From Theropithecus gelada (Eukaryota > Chordata > Mammalia > Primates > Cercopithecidae), in NCBI RefSeq assembly GCF_003255815.1, contig NC_037682.1, forward strand, positions 7,996,209-8,060,208: DNA of 64,000 nt, in the 5' to 3' direction. Below, in pieces: positions 1 through 11,844 of this stretch; the first letter of the stretch is position 1, and the number at the start of each line of letters is the position of its first letter. The position numbers and the translations under genes were made by a program. Under the pieces are notes generated by a model. It ran no database searches. It was not told the DNA's origin and saw only the letters and a list, made by a program, of their open reading frames with translations.

Positions 1-189
1 AAGCTTTCAAGATTTGGGAGGCCAGCTAAGGCCTGGCAGATAACACCTTCAGTAGCATTTCCCAGAGTCATTTCTCTCGGCAGCCAGTATCAGAATCTCT
101 AGGAATATGTCACAGTCAGGATTAGAGTTAGGAGACAGACCCACTAATAATTTGAAGATGAGAACTTCAGTAAAAAGAAATATTAATTA

Positions 190-480
190 GGCCAGGCACG
201 GTGGCTCACACCTGTAATCCTGGCACTTTGGGAGGCCGAGGCAGGTGGGTCACTTGAGGTCAGGAGTTCAAGACCAGCCTGGCCAACATGATGAAACCCC
301 ATCTTTACTAAAAATACAAAAATTAGCCAGGCATGGTGGCACGTGCCTGTAATCCCAGCTATTTGGGAGGCTGAGGCAGGAGAATGGCTTGAACCCAGGA
401 GGCAGAGGTTGCAGTGAGCCATGATCATGCCATTGCACTCCAGCCTGGATGACAGAGCGAGACTCCGTCTCAAAAAAAAG
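190..480 (+). mobile_element. Alu (full length)
   Basis: Begins 'ggccaggcacggtggctca', has both monomers, and ends in a short A tail. It lies in the SPTBN2 intron upstream of the first visible exon. The minus-strand open frame across it is the usual Alu antisense frame. Confidence 0.95.
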
Positions 481-520
481 AAGTATGAATTAGGAAAAGG
501 TGGTAAAGAGAACTCTACAG

Positions 521-1031
521 CAGGGGTTAGAAAATTTTTTCAGTAAAGCGCCAGATAGTAAATATTTGGGGCTTTGTGGGTCATCAGGTCTATGTCACAG
601 CCCTTCACCTCTGCCCTTGTAAGGTAAAAGCAGCTATGGATTATACGTAAAATAAAGGGTATGGCCAGGTGTGGTGGCTCACACTTGTAATCCCAACACT
701 TTGGGAGGCCGAAGTGGGCGGATCCCTTGAGTCCAGGACTTTGAGACCAGCCTGGGCAACATGGCAAAACCCCATCTCTACAAAAAAATACAAAAAATAG
801 CTGGGCGTGGTGGTGGTGTGTGCCTGTAGTCCCAGCTGCTCTGGAGGCTGAGGTGAGAAGGTTGCTTGAGCCTGGGAAGTCGAGGCTGCAGTGGGCTGTG
901 ACTGTGCCACTGCACTCCAGCCTGAGTGGCAGAGCGAGACTTGTCTCAAAAAAATTTTTAAAAAGGGGTGCAGCTGTGGTCCAATAAAAACTTTATAAGG
1001 CTAGGCAGTGGGCTGGATTTACTGGTCCCTG
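521..1031 (+). mobile_element. hAT-family DNA transposon (MER type), split by an Alu
   Basis: The element starts CAGGGGTTAG and ends in CCCTG, an imperfect terminal inverted repeat. It is flanked by 8-bp direct repeats ctctacag (513-520) and ctctaaag (1032-1039), as expected for hAT transposition. Internal text such as 'gccagatagtaaatattt' and 'ccaataaaaactttat' matches a common mammalian MER consensus that I recognise but cannot name to subfamily. The Alu at 663-965 splits it. It is non-autonomous, with no transposase frame. Confidence 0.8.
663..965 (+). mobile_element. Alu inserted in a hAT transposon
   Basis: A two-monomer Alu starting 'ggccaggtgtggtggctca', with a tail mixed with T (aaaaaaatttttaaaaag). 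The older hAT element resumes directly after it. Confidence 0.93.
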
Positions 1032-1856
1032 CTCTAAAGAATGCAGAATGGGAAGTGTAGGGAGCAGCTGACACCTCTGGGGTCGAGGAGTCCTCCAGGA
1101 AGGAGCAAGATGGCTGAGTCTCAGACGTCCTTGGAGAGGGCAGAGGCCCACTGAATGGCCTGGAAATTTGCTGGGGTATCACAGGCCAGAGCAGGTCTGA
1201 AGCCAGCAAGCCAAGGCTGACCAGCAGGAAGTGGCCACCGGAGTGCAGCAAAACTTGCCAGAGAGTTCAGAGCCACCGAATCTCTTGCGCACTGTGGACA
1301 GTTTTGCTGTAGGAGGAAGGAAAACACCCTGGAACCGTGGCACGCCCCTCATCTGCTAGGCATTGTGGTGTCCCTCTAGCGCCCTCTGCTGACAAGGCCT
1401 AGATTGTGCCCGCTGGCAAAGGAGGAATGTTTTCAGGGACCCGTTCCAGTGTCTCAAAGCAGGGCCACGATGGATTGGGGATGGAGAGACAATGAGTTGA
1501 TAATGGGCACAGTTATCACACTACCCTGGATTTTTTAATCTCAGTCTTTTAGATTTGGGGGTGTGGGTGCAGGTTTGTTATAAGGTTATATTGTGTGATG
1601 CTGAAGTTTGGGGCATAACTGAACCCATCACCCATGTAGTAAGCACAGTACCCAATAGAGATTCTTTCAACCCCTGCCCTTGGACTCTCGTGTGTATAAA
1701 GTTGGAGATCTACTGATCCAGCCCACGAGGGGATGCTCTTCCTGGGTGAGCTGCAGTGATAAGCAGCCACAGTGGGCTGGATAGAGACTGGTGTCTCTGC
1801 TGGGCGTGAAGGCGGAAATGCAGAGCTAACATGTCCTTCCTCCTGGCGGTTTGCAG

Positions 1857-4800
1857 ATGCTGGAATGGGAGATGGCTGTGAGAGAGAAGGAGGTGGAGGC
1901 AATTCAGGCCCAGGCCAAAGCGCTGGCCCAGGAGGACCAGGGTGCAGGGGAGGTGGAGAGGACCTCGAGGGCTGTGGAAGAGAAGTTCAGGGCCTTGTGC
2001 CAGCCCATGCAGGAACGCTGCCGGCGCCTGCAGGCTTCTCGCGAGCAGCACCAGTTCCACCGGGACGTGGAGGATGAGATTGTGAGTCACTGGGGCCAAG
2101 GACAGCAAGCTGCCCCCAGCCACGTGGCTTTCCAGCCTCCCTCCTCAATGCCAGGGAGATGCCAGCAGGGCTCTGTTCCCTCTTCTCTTTGGCATTGACC
2201 ATCTCCCCTCTAGGGAGACTTGGAGATGCCCCCCAGAACCAGAGATGACCGTTCCCTACACACATGGAGGTAGCCCCAGGTGTCCCCACTCCCACTAAAA
2301 GTCCCTGGTGCTTTTGCCTTCCCCTCTGGGCCCCCACTGACCGCCTCTTCCTCTTCCAGTTGTGGGTGACAGAGCGGCTGCCCATGGCCAGCTCCATGGA
2401 GCATGGCAAGGACCTACCCAGTGTCCAGCTTCTCATGAAGAAAAACCAGGTGAGGCAGAGGCTGAAGGCAAAAGAGAAGTTCCCAGGAGCCTCCCCAGAC
2501 TTGGACGTGTGTTTTTTCTTAAGACCAGGCCCCCCTCAATGCTGAGTGTAACCCTGGACTTCAGTGGCTGTCTTTCCTCACCTCAGGAGGGTGGGTCCTC
2601 TCAGTGGGACATAGTGGGGGCTGGGGGGCTGAGGGGTGTTACCATCGCACCCCCAGGCTAGGAGAGGGAGCAGAGGACCCAGGAAGGAGAGAGGCACGGG
2701 GTGAAGGGTGGTCTCCAGGAGCATGTGGGGCTGCGGCAGGCCTTTCAGCATTTTCTCTTCTGTGGCCATGGGCAGACTCTGCAGAAGGAGATTCAGGGCC
2801 ATGAGCCCCGGATCGCGGACCTGAGGGAGCGGCAGCGTGCTCTAGGTGCAGCAGCAGCAGGCCCGGAGCTGGCCCAGCTGCAGGAAATGTGGAAACGCCT
2901 GGGCCACGAGCTGGAACTTCGAGGGAAGCGACTCGAGGAGGCCCTGCGAGCCCAGCAGTTCTACCGTGATGCTGCTGAGGCGGAGGCCTGGATGGGCGAG
3001 CAGGAATTACACATGATGGGCCAGGAGAAGGCTAAGGTGAGGGCCAGGACACAGCCTGGTGTATGTGGCCAATTCTGCCCTCCCCCGACCCGCTGCTTGA
3101 TGCCACTGTCCCCTCCCACCGTCCCTTCCCCCAGGATGAGCTGAGTGCCCAGGCAGAGGTGAAGAAGCACCAGGTGCTGGAGCAAGCCCTGGCCGACTAC
3201 GCGCAGACCATCCACCAGCTGGCAGCCAGCAGCCAGGACATGATTGACCATGAGCACCCAGAGAGGTGGGTGCAGCGACAGCCCGGCCCAGCCTAGGGGA
3301 GGAGCTGGCTGCAGGAACAGGAAGGTGCAGGGAATGTGGAGCCTTCAGTGCTGTGTGCATGGAGCCTCCTAGAAAGCTGGAGTGCAGGGTGGGCAAGCTG
3401 TTGGGAGCCCTGAGGGACAGGGCTCCACAGAACAGGCCGGAGGTCAGAGCTACACCCCTAAGCCCCACAGTGCCTCTCCCACTCTTTCTGCAGCACGCGG
3501 ATATCCATCCGCCAAGCCCAGGTGGACAAGCTGTATGCCGGCCTGAAGGAGCTGGCGGGAGAGCGGCGGGAGCGCCTGCAGGAGCACCTCCGGCTGTGCC
3601 AGCTCCGCCGTGAGCTGGATGACCTAGAGCAGTGGATCCAGGAGCGCGAGGTTGTGGCGGCCTCCCACGAGCTGGGCCAGGACTATGAGCATGTGACTGT
3701 GAGTGTGGGGAGAGCACCCAGCTCAGATCAGCCATGGGAAGAGTGGAGGACCCACAGGGAGACTAGGAGCTGGTCGCAGGCAGAGCACTGGGGGGCCAGG
3801 AGACAAGACCAGGCTGAGCAGGCACTGCCCTCCTGATTTTGAGGTATATGATTTGAAGAGGCTGGGCATGGTGGCTCACATATGTAATCTTAGCACCTTG
3901 GGAGGCTGAGGTGGGAGGATTGCTTAAGTCCAGGAGTTTGAGACCAGCCTGGGCAACATAGTGAGACCCCCATCTCTACAAAAAAAATGTTTTTTAATTA
4001 GCCAGGCACGGCAGTGCATGACTGTAGGCCCAGCTACTCAAGAGGCTAAGGTGGGAGGATCTCTTGAGCCTAGAAGGTCGACGCTGCAGTGATTGCGCTA
4101 GTGCACTCCAGAGCAAGACCCCATCTCTAAATACACACACACACACACACACAATTTGAAGAATTGTGCAGAAAGGGGACATGAAGCTGAGCTGAGACAA
4201 GGGCAAATAGGAAATTATCACTCACACTTTTCAACAGAATTCAACAAAATGGGGTATGATCCCCTCCACGGTTTGGGGGCTTGGAGCCTCTGTCGTACAG
4301 AAATATGGGCCATAGTTAGGGGATTCTTGCCTGAGGCCTGAGGGTCCCAAGCACCTCGAAACCCCTTTGCCGGGGGTGAAGGGCGCCTGTCGAATACAGG
4401 GTCAGTGGGAAGCAACCATGCCTGCTCCTTAACCACCGGGGGTAAACCTGTCCCGGCCCCGTGGCCAGCGGGGAGAGGTGGGTTCTGAGTTTGGAGTGGA
4501 GGACTCGCCCCATCAGGCAGGGACCACATCCCCCAACATCACAGCATGGTCTGTCCATCTGCTTCCTCTACCAGATGCTCCGAGACAAGTTCCGAGAGTT
4601 CTCCCGGGACACAAGCACCATCGGTCAGGAGCGCGTAGATAGCGCCAATGCACTGGCCAATGGGCTCATTGCTGGGGGCCATGCCGCACGGGCCACTGTG
4701 GCCGAGTGGAAGGACAGTCTCAACGAAGCCTGGGCTGACCTGCTTGAGCTGCTGGACACGCGGGGTCAGGTGCTGGCCGCGGCATACGAGCTGCAGCGCT

Positions 4801-7800
4801 TCCTGCACGGGGCACGCCAAGCCCTGGCGCGGGTGCAGCACAAGCAGCAGCAGCTTCCGGATGGGACTGGCCGCGACCTCAACGCTGCCGAGGCCCTACA
4901 GCGCCGACACTGTGCCTATGAGCACGACATCCAGGCCCTCAGCGCCCAGGTCTGACCCAAGCATGCGGAGGTGGGGGAGGCTTAGAGGAGGCCAAGGGGG
5001 AAATGCCGGGGAGCGTTCCCAGGAGCTAGGGCAGAGCTCAGAAATGCCGGGAGGATGGCACCCTTTGGAGGGCCATTTCGAGATGAGGAAATTGCTCCAA
5101 GGAAACATCTCTGTTTGGCTGGGCACGGTGGCTCTCGCCTGTAATCCCAGCGCTTTGGGAGGCCGAGGAGGGCAGATCACCTGAGATTGGGAGTTTGAGA
5201 CCAGCCTGACCAACATCGAGAAACCCTGTCTCCACTAAAAATACAAAATTAGCTGGGCCTGGTGGCGCATGCCTGTAATCCCAGCTACTCAGGAGGCTGA
5301 GGCAGGAGAATCACTTGAACCTAGGAGGCAGAGGTTGTACACACCACTGTACTCCAGCCTGGGCAACAAGAGCGAAACTCGTCTCAAAAAGAAAGAAACT
5401 ATCTCTGGCAGGGGACATCTAGCCACTGCATTCACACTTTTAATGACAAGCCCCCTTGAGAGCCCATGATGTCTTCAGGGGTTCCCAGTGGCCAGGAGAC
5501 TCTTTATGCTCTGCTAAATCTGCCTGTTGGTGCTTCCCAGGCTTGAGCTCTAGGCCCACACTCAGTAAGCATGGATCCTTCCCTCAACCACTAAAACCCA
5601 TCAGCCCCTGCCTGAATCCCCTCTTCAGGCTAAGTGTCTCGTTCTAGCAATCTCCAAGGTCCATAACATCCTAGACAGACCTCTGAAAGTTCAACTGGCC
5701 AATGGCCCTTTTCCAGATCCTCCCCAAGTTAAGCCCAGGTTCCCAGATGAGACCCAATAGGGCAGTGTGGCCAAGCACCTGCCTTCATCTTTCCCAGCAC
5801 CCCCACTCCCTGGCTCCTCCCCCTGCTGCTTTGGCTGTGAGACAGGCAGCAGGAGGTGAGAGTGGCAGCCAGAACTGAGGCAGGCTGCGGCTCCTTGGAG
5901 TCCCCCGCTCTGCCTGACTCTGACCCGGGGCCCCACAGGTCCAGCAGGTGCAGGACGATGGCCACCGGCTCCAGAAGGCATATGCTGGAGACAAGGCTGA
6001 GGAGATCGGCCGCCACATGCAGGCCGTGGCTGAGGCCTGGGCTCAGCTTCAGGGAAGCTCTGCCGCCCGCCGGCAGCTGCTGCTGGACACCACGGACAAG
6101 TTCCGCTTCTTCAAGGCTGTCCGGGAACTGATGCTCTGGATGGATGAGGTCAACCTGCAGATGGATGCCCAGGAGCGTCCCCGGTGAGAACCCTAGGGCC
6201 CGGGGCCTCCATGGGTTGTGTGGCTGGGCTGTGATGGGGCTGTGGGCAGCAGATGATGCTGTTTCTGCCTCCCCCCAGGGATGTGTCCTCCGCGGATCTA
6301 GTCATCAAGAACCAGCAAGGCATCAAGGCAGAGATAGAGGCCCGGGCGGACCGCTTCTCCTCCTGCATCGACATGGGGAAGGAGCTGCTGGCCAGGAGCC
6401 ACTATGCGGCCGAGGAGGTGGGTGAGGCCCGGGTGGCCGGGCCATTCTCACTGGGCAGTGCTGAACGCTGACTTCTTGGCAGCTTTCTGCTTCCTCTCAT
6501 TCTTTCTTTGCAAGGAATTTTTCATTCTCTCCCCTCAGTGCCATTCAGGGGTTTCTTGCATTCTGGAAATGTGAGAACCGTCTGCCTTTTGACATCAGAA
6601 ATCACTGGTCCTGGACCAGGCATGGTGGCTCATGCCTGTAATCCCAGCACTTTGGGAGGCCCAGGCGGGCAGATCACCTAAGGTCACGAGTTCGAGACCA
6701 GCCTGGCCTCCAAGGGTTGTGTGGCTAGGCTGTGATGAAACATGGTGAAACCCCATTTCTACTAAAAACACAAAAATTAGCCAGGCATGGTGGTGGGTGC
6801 CTGTAATCCCAGCTACTTGGAGGCTGAGGCAGGAGAATTGCTTCAACCTGGGAGGCAGTGAGGTTGCAGTGAGCTGAGATTGCACCATTCCCTGGGCGAT
6901 AAGAGCGAAACTCTGTCTCAAAAAAAAAAAGAAAGAAATTATCTGTCGCCCTGGGTGACTCCCCAGGGGCCCTGGAAAGACCTCACATCCTGGTGCTAAC
7001 TCATATCTCTGCCCCCCAGATCTCAGAGAAGCTGTCTCAGCTGCAGGCACGGCGCCAGGAGACGGCCGAGAAGTGGCAGGAGAAGATGGACTGGCTTCAG
7101 CTGGGTGAGCTGCTGAGGGGGCCCCAGGTGCTGTGGGGAGTGGGGGGCATTCTGCACCCTGTGGTTTCCAGAGTAGGTGAGACCAGGAACCCTGGGTATG
7201 AGACTCACGATGTCCAACCTTGGCGCTGCCTGGCACAGCTCTGGGGCAGTGGCTTTCTCTGTGTCCCTGTTCTTGAGGTTGCCATGGCCACTGTGCCCTG
7301 CCAGTGGCCACTCTGACCCACCATCTTCCTGTGACCCCCGATCCCACCAGTTTTGGAGGTGCTCGTGTTTGGAAGAGATGCAGGGATGGCAGAGGCCTGG
7401 CTCTGCAGCCAGGAGCCACTGGTGCGCAGCGCTGAGCTGGGTTGCACGGTTGATGAAGTTGAGAGCCTTATCAAGCGGCACGAGGCCTTCCAGAAGTCAG
7501 CAGTGGCCTGGGAGGAACGATTCTGTGCGCTAGAGAAGCTTACTGCGGTGAGGGACACAGGACCCCAGATGCCCACCCCCAACCTGCTCCCCCGACCCAT
7601 GCTTGCTTCTGCTTGGAGAAGACACGTCTTCTCTCTTGCCACTGTACCAGTGGCTCCCAGATGTGAGCTGAGAGTGCCGTTGTCACCACACCTTTAGGAG
7701 GTGTCAGTTCCCCTGGGTGAGGCTGAGACACCTTCTCCCATTTTGTCTCTTGTCCCCACCGTCTTCTCGAATTCTGTTCTCCTTTTATCATATTTCATCA

Positions 7801-10318
7801 AATCAGAGTTGAGACATTTCAGCTCTCCCTATTTCCCTGGCCCTCTTACACGCGACTTTCTACACGCTGAATGCAGCTAGAGGAGCGGGAGAAGGAGCGG
7901 AAGAGAAAGAGGGAGGAGGAGGAGCGAAGGAAACAGCCGCCTGCTTCTGAACCCACAGCCAGTGTGCCTCCAGGGGACCTGGTGGGTGGCCAGACGGCTC
8001 CTGACACCACCTGGGACAGGTGAGAGCCAGGACGCCTGGGGTAGGAGGAGGAGGCTGAGCCCAGGCCACCCAGGGACTAATGATTCTGTGTTGTCTTTGG
8101 TCATCCCAGAACCCAGCTACGGCCACCACCATCCACACAAGCCCCCAGTGTTAATGGAGTCTGCACAGATGGAGAGCCCTCACAGGTGACCCCACTGTCC
8201 CCTGTTCCCCCATCGGAGTCATAGCCCCTCCACCCCTGCATATCCTTTTACAGATTCTTATTCTTGCAGCCCCTGCTGGGACAACAGAGACTTGAGGACA
8301 GCAGCTCCCCCGAAGGGCCAGTGAGTTCCCCTGCAAGTGTGGGTGTTGATAACTGGGAGGCGAAGGGTCCAGAAGGGGTGGTGAGTGGGGTGGGGGAGTA
8401 CTGGGGATGGGATGTGAGAGGGCAGAGGCTCACGGGCAGCTTGGGGGCAGGAAGACCAACTCCTGGACACGGAGCTTCCTGGCACCCAGGTTAGGGATCT
8501 CCCATCTCATCCTTTGACACTGACACTGATTTCCCCCCTAGGGACCTGGCCCAGGGGACGAAGCCAATGGGCCCCGGGGAGACAGGCAGACCCGGACTCG
8601 GGGCCCGGCCCCACCTGCGATGCCCCAGAGCAGGTCCACCGAGTCAGCCCACGCTGCCACCCTGCCTCCTCGAGGCCCAGAGCCATCTGCCCAGGAGCAG
8701 ATGGAGGGGGTACTGTGTCGCAAGCAAGAGATGGAGGCCTTCGGGAAGAAGGCTGCCAACAGGTACAGCCTCTCCGGAGCCTGCCCTCAGAGGGGATTTC
8801 CCCAGAGCCTCTGCCCAGATAGAGGAAGGGATGCCCTTTAAAGTACATCTTCTGGGCAAAGGGTAGGACTTGGGACCAGAGCAGGGCCTCAGGGGAGGAC
8901 CAGAGGGTGTGAAGACCATGGCCTAAAGATGGGAGCAGAACTGGCAGTCCTAGGATACCCAGGAGGGCCCCGGGTAGCAGGAGCCACCGAGGCCAGCCAG
9001 TCAGCACCATGTCCCTCGCAGGTCCTGGCAGAACGTGTACTGTGTCCTGCGGCGTGGGAGCCTCGGCTTTTACAAGGATGCCAAGGCAGCCAGCGCGGGG
9101 GTGCCATACCACGGAGAAGTGCCTGTCAGCCTGGCCAGGGCCCAGGGCAGTGTCGCCTTTGATTACCGAAAGCGCAAACACGTCTTCAAGCTGGGGTAGG
9201 AACAGGGAACAGTGCTCTCGGGATGGGGGGAGAGTTGGGAGTGGCACAGGTGAGCCGTGAGTCGGGTCCAGAGGGAGGGGAGTTCCTGTAAGGAACCCCT
9301 GAGTAGAGTAACCAGGCCAGCCACTTGGGGACAGTGTAGATGAGGGAGGCGGGGATTCTGGTTGTCTCCACACCAAGGGGAGCAGGAGAACCAAGACCCA
9401 GGCCTGATGGCTGCCGATGCCAAGGTGAAAAATTACCCAGGGTGGGAAATCCAAAGGCAGGGATCTGGCAAGACCTCCAGGGGCCTGTCCCTGCCTGCCA
9501 GCAAGCAGCCGGAGCAGGAGGCCCAGGCTGGGGTGGAAGTGAGCTCCCCCTGCCTCTGTGGCCAGTCAGAAAGGATGTGCTTCTGCAGTCGGGGAAGACT
9601 GAAGAATGTGCAGAGCATGTCTGGTCCGGCTCCGAGGGCTGCAGCCAGATGTCCCAGCCCAGTGTTGGGTCATGATTGCGCTCTCACCAGCAGCGACCTG
9701 GCACATCCAGATTCTCAGCTCTGCCCTGTGGCCTCTCTCTCCCAACAGCTTACAGGATGGAAAAGAATATTTATTCCAAGCCAAGGATGAGGTGAGCTGT
9801 CCTCCGTGTTCCTCTCTGTCCGTGCCATTCCAGAACCCTCCAGTTGCAGACTCCCCTTCCTTCCCCGTCCTCCCTCTTTTTCCTGGTCTCGTCCTTTGTG
9901 GTAAGACTGGATGTGTGTGACAGCCGCACCAGGCCGCACTCCCTGTCTAAGCCGGCTGCATTCTCCTAATAGCATGAAACAGTCAGCTCACTTTCTGCCT
10001 CCTCCTCTCACACTTCCCTGCTGTCCACCGTGGCCACCCCAGCGGAGCATCCTTAAAGCTGACCAAGGGTCTTTCTGTCCACAGGCAGAGATGAGCTCGT
10101 GGCTACGGGTGGTGAACGCAGCCATTGCCACTGCATCTTCTGCCTCTGGAGAGCCCGAAGAGCCGGTGGTGCCCAGCACCACCCGGGGCATGACCCGGGC
10201 CATGACCATGCCCCCAGTGTCACCTGTCGGGGCTGAGGGGCCTGTTGTGCTCCGCAGCAAAGACGGCAGAGAACGAGAGCGAGAAAAACGCTTCAGCTTC
10301 TTCAAGAAGAACAAGTAG
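1857..10318 (+). CDS. SPTBN2: Beta-III spectrin, C-terminal 964 residues (SPTBN2 3' exons)
   Basis: Seventeen exons: 1857-2081, 2360-2449, 2776-3036, 3135-3265, 3494-3698, 4575-4949, 5939-6183, 6279-6417, 7020-7104, 7351-7547, 7877-8019, 8110-8185, 8270-8320, 8542-8762, 9022-9195, 9749-9791 and 10085-10318 (TAG). All junctions are GT/AG, and the phases chain without error over 2,895 nt. Visible residues 1 to about 651 are distal spectrin repeats, with helix-A tryptophans in contexts such as AEAWMGEQE, DLEQWIQERE and RELMLWMDE; the last, partial repeat is the part that pairs with alpha spectrin in this family. Then come a charged segment (EEREKERKRKREEEERRK), a Pro/Ser-rich linker, a PH domain at about 795-905 (SWQNVYCVLRRGSLGFYKD through the AEMSSWLRVV helix), and a basic tail ending FSFFKKNK. 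The C terminus matches human SPTBN2, of which this would be about residues 1427-2390. Beta-III spectrin crosslinks actin with alpha spectrin at neuronal membranes; human mutations cause spinocerebellar ataxia type 5. The N-terminal actin-binding domain lies outside the window. Confidence 0.97.
3860..4128 (+). mobile_element. Alu in SPTBN2 intron
   Basis: Starts 'ggctgggcatggtggctca'. The tail has become an (AC)n tract. Target-site duplication atttgaaga is at 3851-3859 and again at 4154-4162. Confidence 0.93.
4131..4153 (+). repeat. (AC)n microsatellite in an Alu tail
   Basis: About eleven AC units follow the 'ctctaaat' end of the Alu. It evidently arose from the Alu tail, since the target-site duplication follows directly. 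Confidence 0.9.
5117..5395 (+). mobile_element. Alu in SPTBN2 intron
   Basis: Starts 'ggctgggcacggtggctct' and has both monomers. About 15 bases of the right arm are missing near 'gaggttgtacacacca'. It lies between the coding exons ending at 4949 and starting at 5939. Confidence 0.92.
5396..5938 (+). other. SPTBN2: SPTBN2 intron remainder, unique sequence
   Basis: Unique sequence between the Alu and the acceptor at 5936-5938. I see no repeat, RNA gene or supported alternative exon in it. Confidence 0.6.
6613..6940 (+). mobile_element. Alu carrying a 30-bp foreign insertion
   Basis: A normal Alu head and right arm, but after 'gaccagcctggcc' the consensus is interrupted by about 30 extra bases (6709-6738) before 'aacatggtgaaacc' resumes. 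The extra bases copy intronic sequence at 6204-6236 (see findings). Confidence 0.93.
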
Positions 10319-10940
10319 CTGGGGGCAAGGTCCCAGGCCAGCTCCTTCCCTCCGTTCAGGAAACTGCCAGGGACAGTCAACAGGGACCACCCTCTTGTCA
10401 GGACAACTGCCTGCTGCTAGGGTCTGTTGCCAAAGTCAACCCATCACCAGGAACTGTCACTGGGGACAAGTCCGTGTTCCCAAGGGCAGCCCTTCTCTTC
10501 TGCTGTTTAATTCCAGACTGGTGGTGGGACCCAGGCAACCCCCTCTCCCACCCCCGCCGACTTCTCCCCTCTTTCCCCAGCCTCGTGCCTCTGTCCCTCA
10601 CCAAAGTGCGGACAGTGCTGCACCCTCAACATAGGCCATGTGGGGAGTGACTGCCCCTGCCTCAGGGTCATTCTCCCACCACAGTGAGGGCACTCGCCTT
10701 CTGCCTTCTGGTTCCTCACCCCTGGGACCAGCCAGGAACCTCTCAGAGCTGAAGCAGGCCCTGGGGGCAGGAGTGCCAGATGACAGGCGCAGGAGCCCTC
10801 CCTCCCCACCCCCACCCTCTAACTCCAGCTGCCACTCCATCTCCAGCTGCTCTCAATGGCTTTCAAGGTGTGTTGTTCAGGGACAGCCACCGCCTTGAGT
10901 CTGGCCAAGGAGGTGATTAAACAGCTCAGCTTCTCTCACT
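10319..10940 (+). other. SPTBN2: SPTBN2 3' UTR and polyadenylation site
   Basis: Follows the TAG at 10316-10318. A poly(A) signal variant ATTAAA lies at 10916-10921, with GT/T-rich sequence (ctgggtgtctttgctttcc) about 25 bases downstream, so cleavage is expected near 10935-10945. The UTR is GC-rich and free of repeats. Confidence 0.85.
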
Positions 10941-11519
10941 GCCTCTGGGTGTCTTTGCTTTCCTGACCACAGCCTCTCTGCCCAAGCCCGTGTCCTCTCC
11001 TTTGGTTCTGGTCTCCTGCATCTCTGCCCCAGCCTCCAAGCTCTTGAAGACCTGTGTCACACTGAGAGCTTCCCTGACCCAGTCTCATTTCCCTGTGACA
11101 GTGACCTCCAGCGTGCTGGGTTGACCAATGCCAAGCCTCTTTTTAGACCAAAGTAGTTCCCCATGGGTTGGGATGATGTCACCAAGCAGTATTTATGTTA
11201 AAAAGCAATGAGGACTCCTTCCCTGGTGCACAATTTTCTTCACTTGTGAGTCTCTAAACTGTTTTCAAATTGGAAGACTGGGAAGCATTGCTACAGCCCC
11301 CAGCCAGTCTCAGCCACTGCTCAGCCCAGTGGTGGAAAGCTGAGCACATAGCGGGTGCTTACTGCCCCCACTTGCTGTCTGCTCTCCAGTAGATCAAGGG
11401 AGCTCAGACAGGGATCAGAGAAGTGGCAGGTTCCAATAAACTGACCAACAGAATGAAGTCACTCTGGGAAGCCATGAGGTAACTTTACAGCCCAAATGTG
11501 TAAATACACACACAGAGGA
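10941..11519. other. Intergenic unique sequence downstream of SPTBN2
   Basis: No supported gene or recognisable repeat. It sits between the SPTBN2 poly(A) site and the dinucleotide tract at 11521. Confidence 0.5.
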
Positions 11520-11520
11520 T

Positions 11521-11549
11521 TTTATATATATATATATACACACACACAT

Positions 11550-11582
<33 letters not shown>
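11521..11582. repeat. Compound (TA)n(CA)n(TA)n microsatellite
   Basis: Two TA runs flank CA runs, joined directly to the T-run of a minus-strand Alu, so it probably grew out of the Alu tail. It is likely polymorphic. Confidence 0.9.
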
Positions 11583-11583
<1 letters not shown>

Positions 11584-11844
11584 TTTTTTTTTTGAGACAG
11601 AGTCTCACTCTGTCAGCCAAGCTGGACTGCAGTGGTGCAATCAAAGCTCACTGCAACCTCCACCTCCCAGGTTCAAGCAATCCTCCCACCTCAGCCTCCC
11701 GAGTAGCCTGAATCACAGGCACATGCCATCACACCCAACTAAGTTTGTTTATTTTTTGTAGAGACGGGGTCTCACTATGTTGCCCAGGTCAGTCTCGAAT
11801 TCCTGGGCCCACCTTGGCCTCTCAGTGAGCCACCATGCCCAGCT
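11583..11844 (-). mobile_element. Alu (minus)
   Basis: T-run then 'gagacagagtctcactctgt', ending 'gccaccatgcccagct'. Both monomers are present with a small deletion in the head region. Confidence 0.92.

Larger units (their letters stand above)
1..1856 (+). other. SPTBN2: SPTBN2 intron (3' portion; upstream part lies outside the window)
   Basis: This stretch precedes the first visible SPTBN2 coding exon and ends in a normal acceptor (ggtttgcag, ending at 1856). It holds an Alu (190-480), a hAT-type DNA transposon with its own internal Alu (521-1031), and about 800 bases of otherwise unique sequence (1040-1856). I found no second spliced open frame in it, so the preceding exon is probably upstream of the window. 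Confidence 0.75.

Noticed and set aside
183..473. Minus-strand frame encoding an SLECNGMIMAHC-type peptide, and many like it
   Set aside because: All are translations of Alu antisense strands and not genes. The same peptide pattern recurs at dozens of Alus in the window.
3007..3735. 242-codon open frame on the minus strand
   Set aside because: Antisense to two well-supported SPTBN2 exons; low-complexity Pro/Ala/Gly composition.
6595..7419. 274-codon open frame on the minus strand
   Set aside because: It runs through the antisense of an Alu and two SPTBN2 exons. The Alu part gives the familiar antisense Alu peptide.
8507..9454. 315-codon open frame on the minus strand
   Set aside because: It lies antisense across SPTBN2 exons and introns in GC-rich sequence, ignores splice sites, and has the Pro/Leu/Ser-rich composition of an antisense shadow.
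11521..11582. TATA-rich stretch considered as a core promoter
   Set aside because: It is a compound TA/CA microsatellite attached to an Alu tail, with no nearby gene start.
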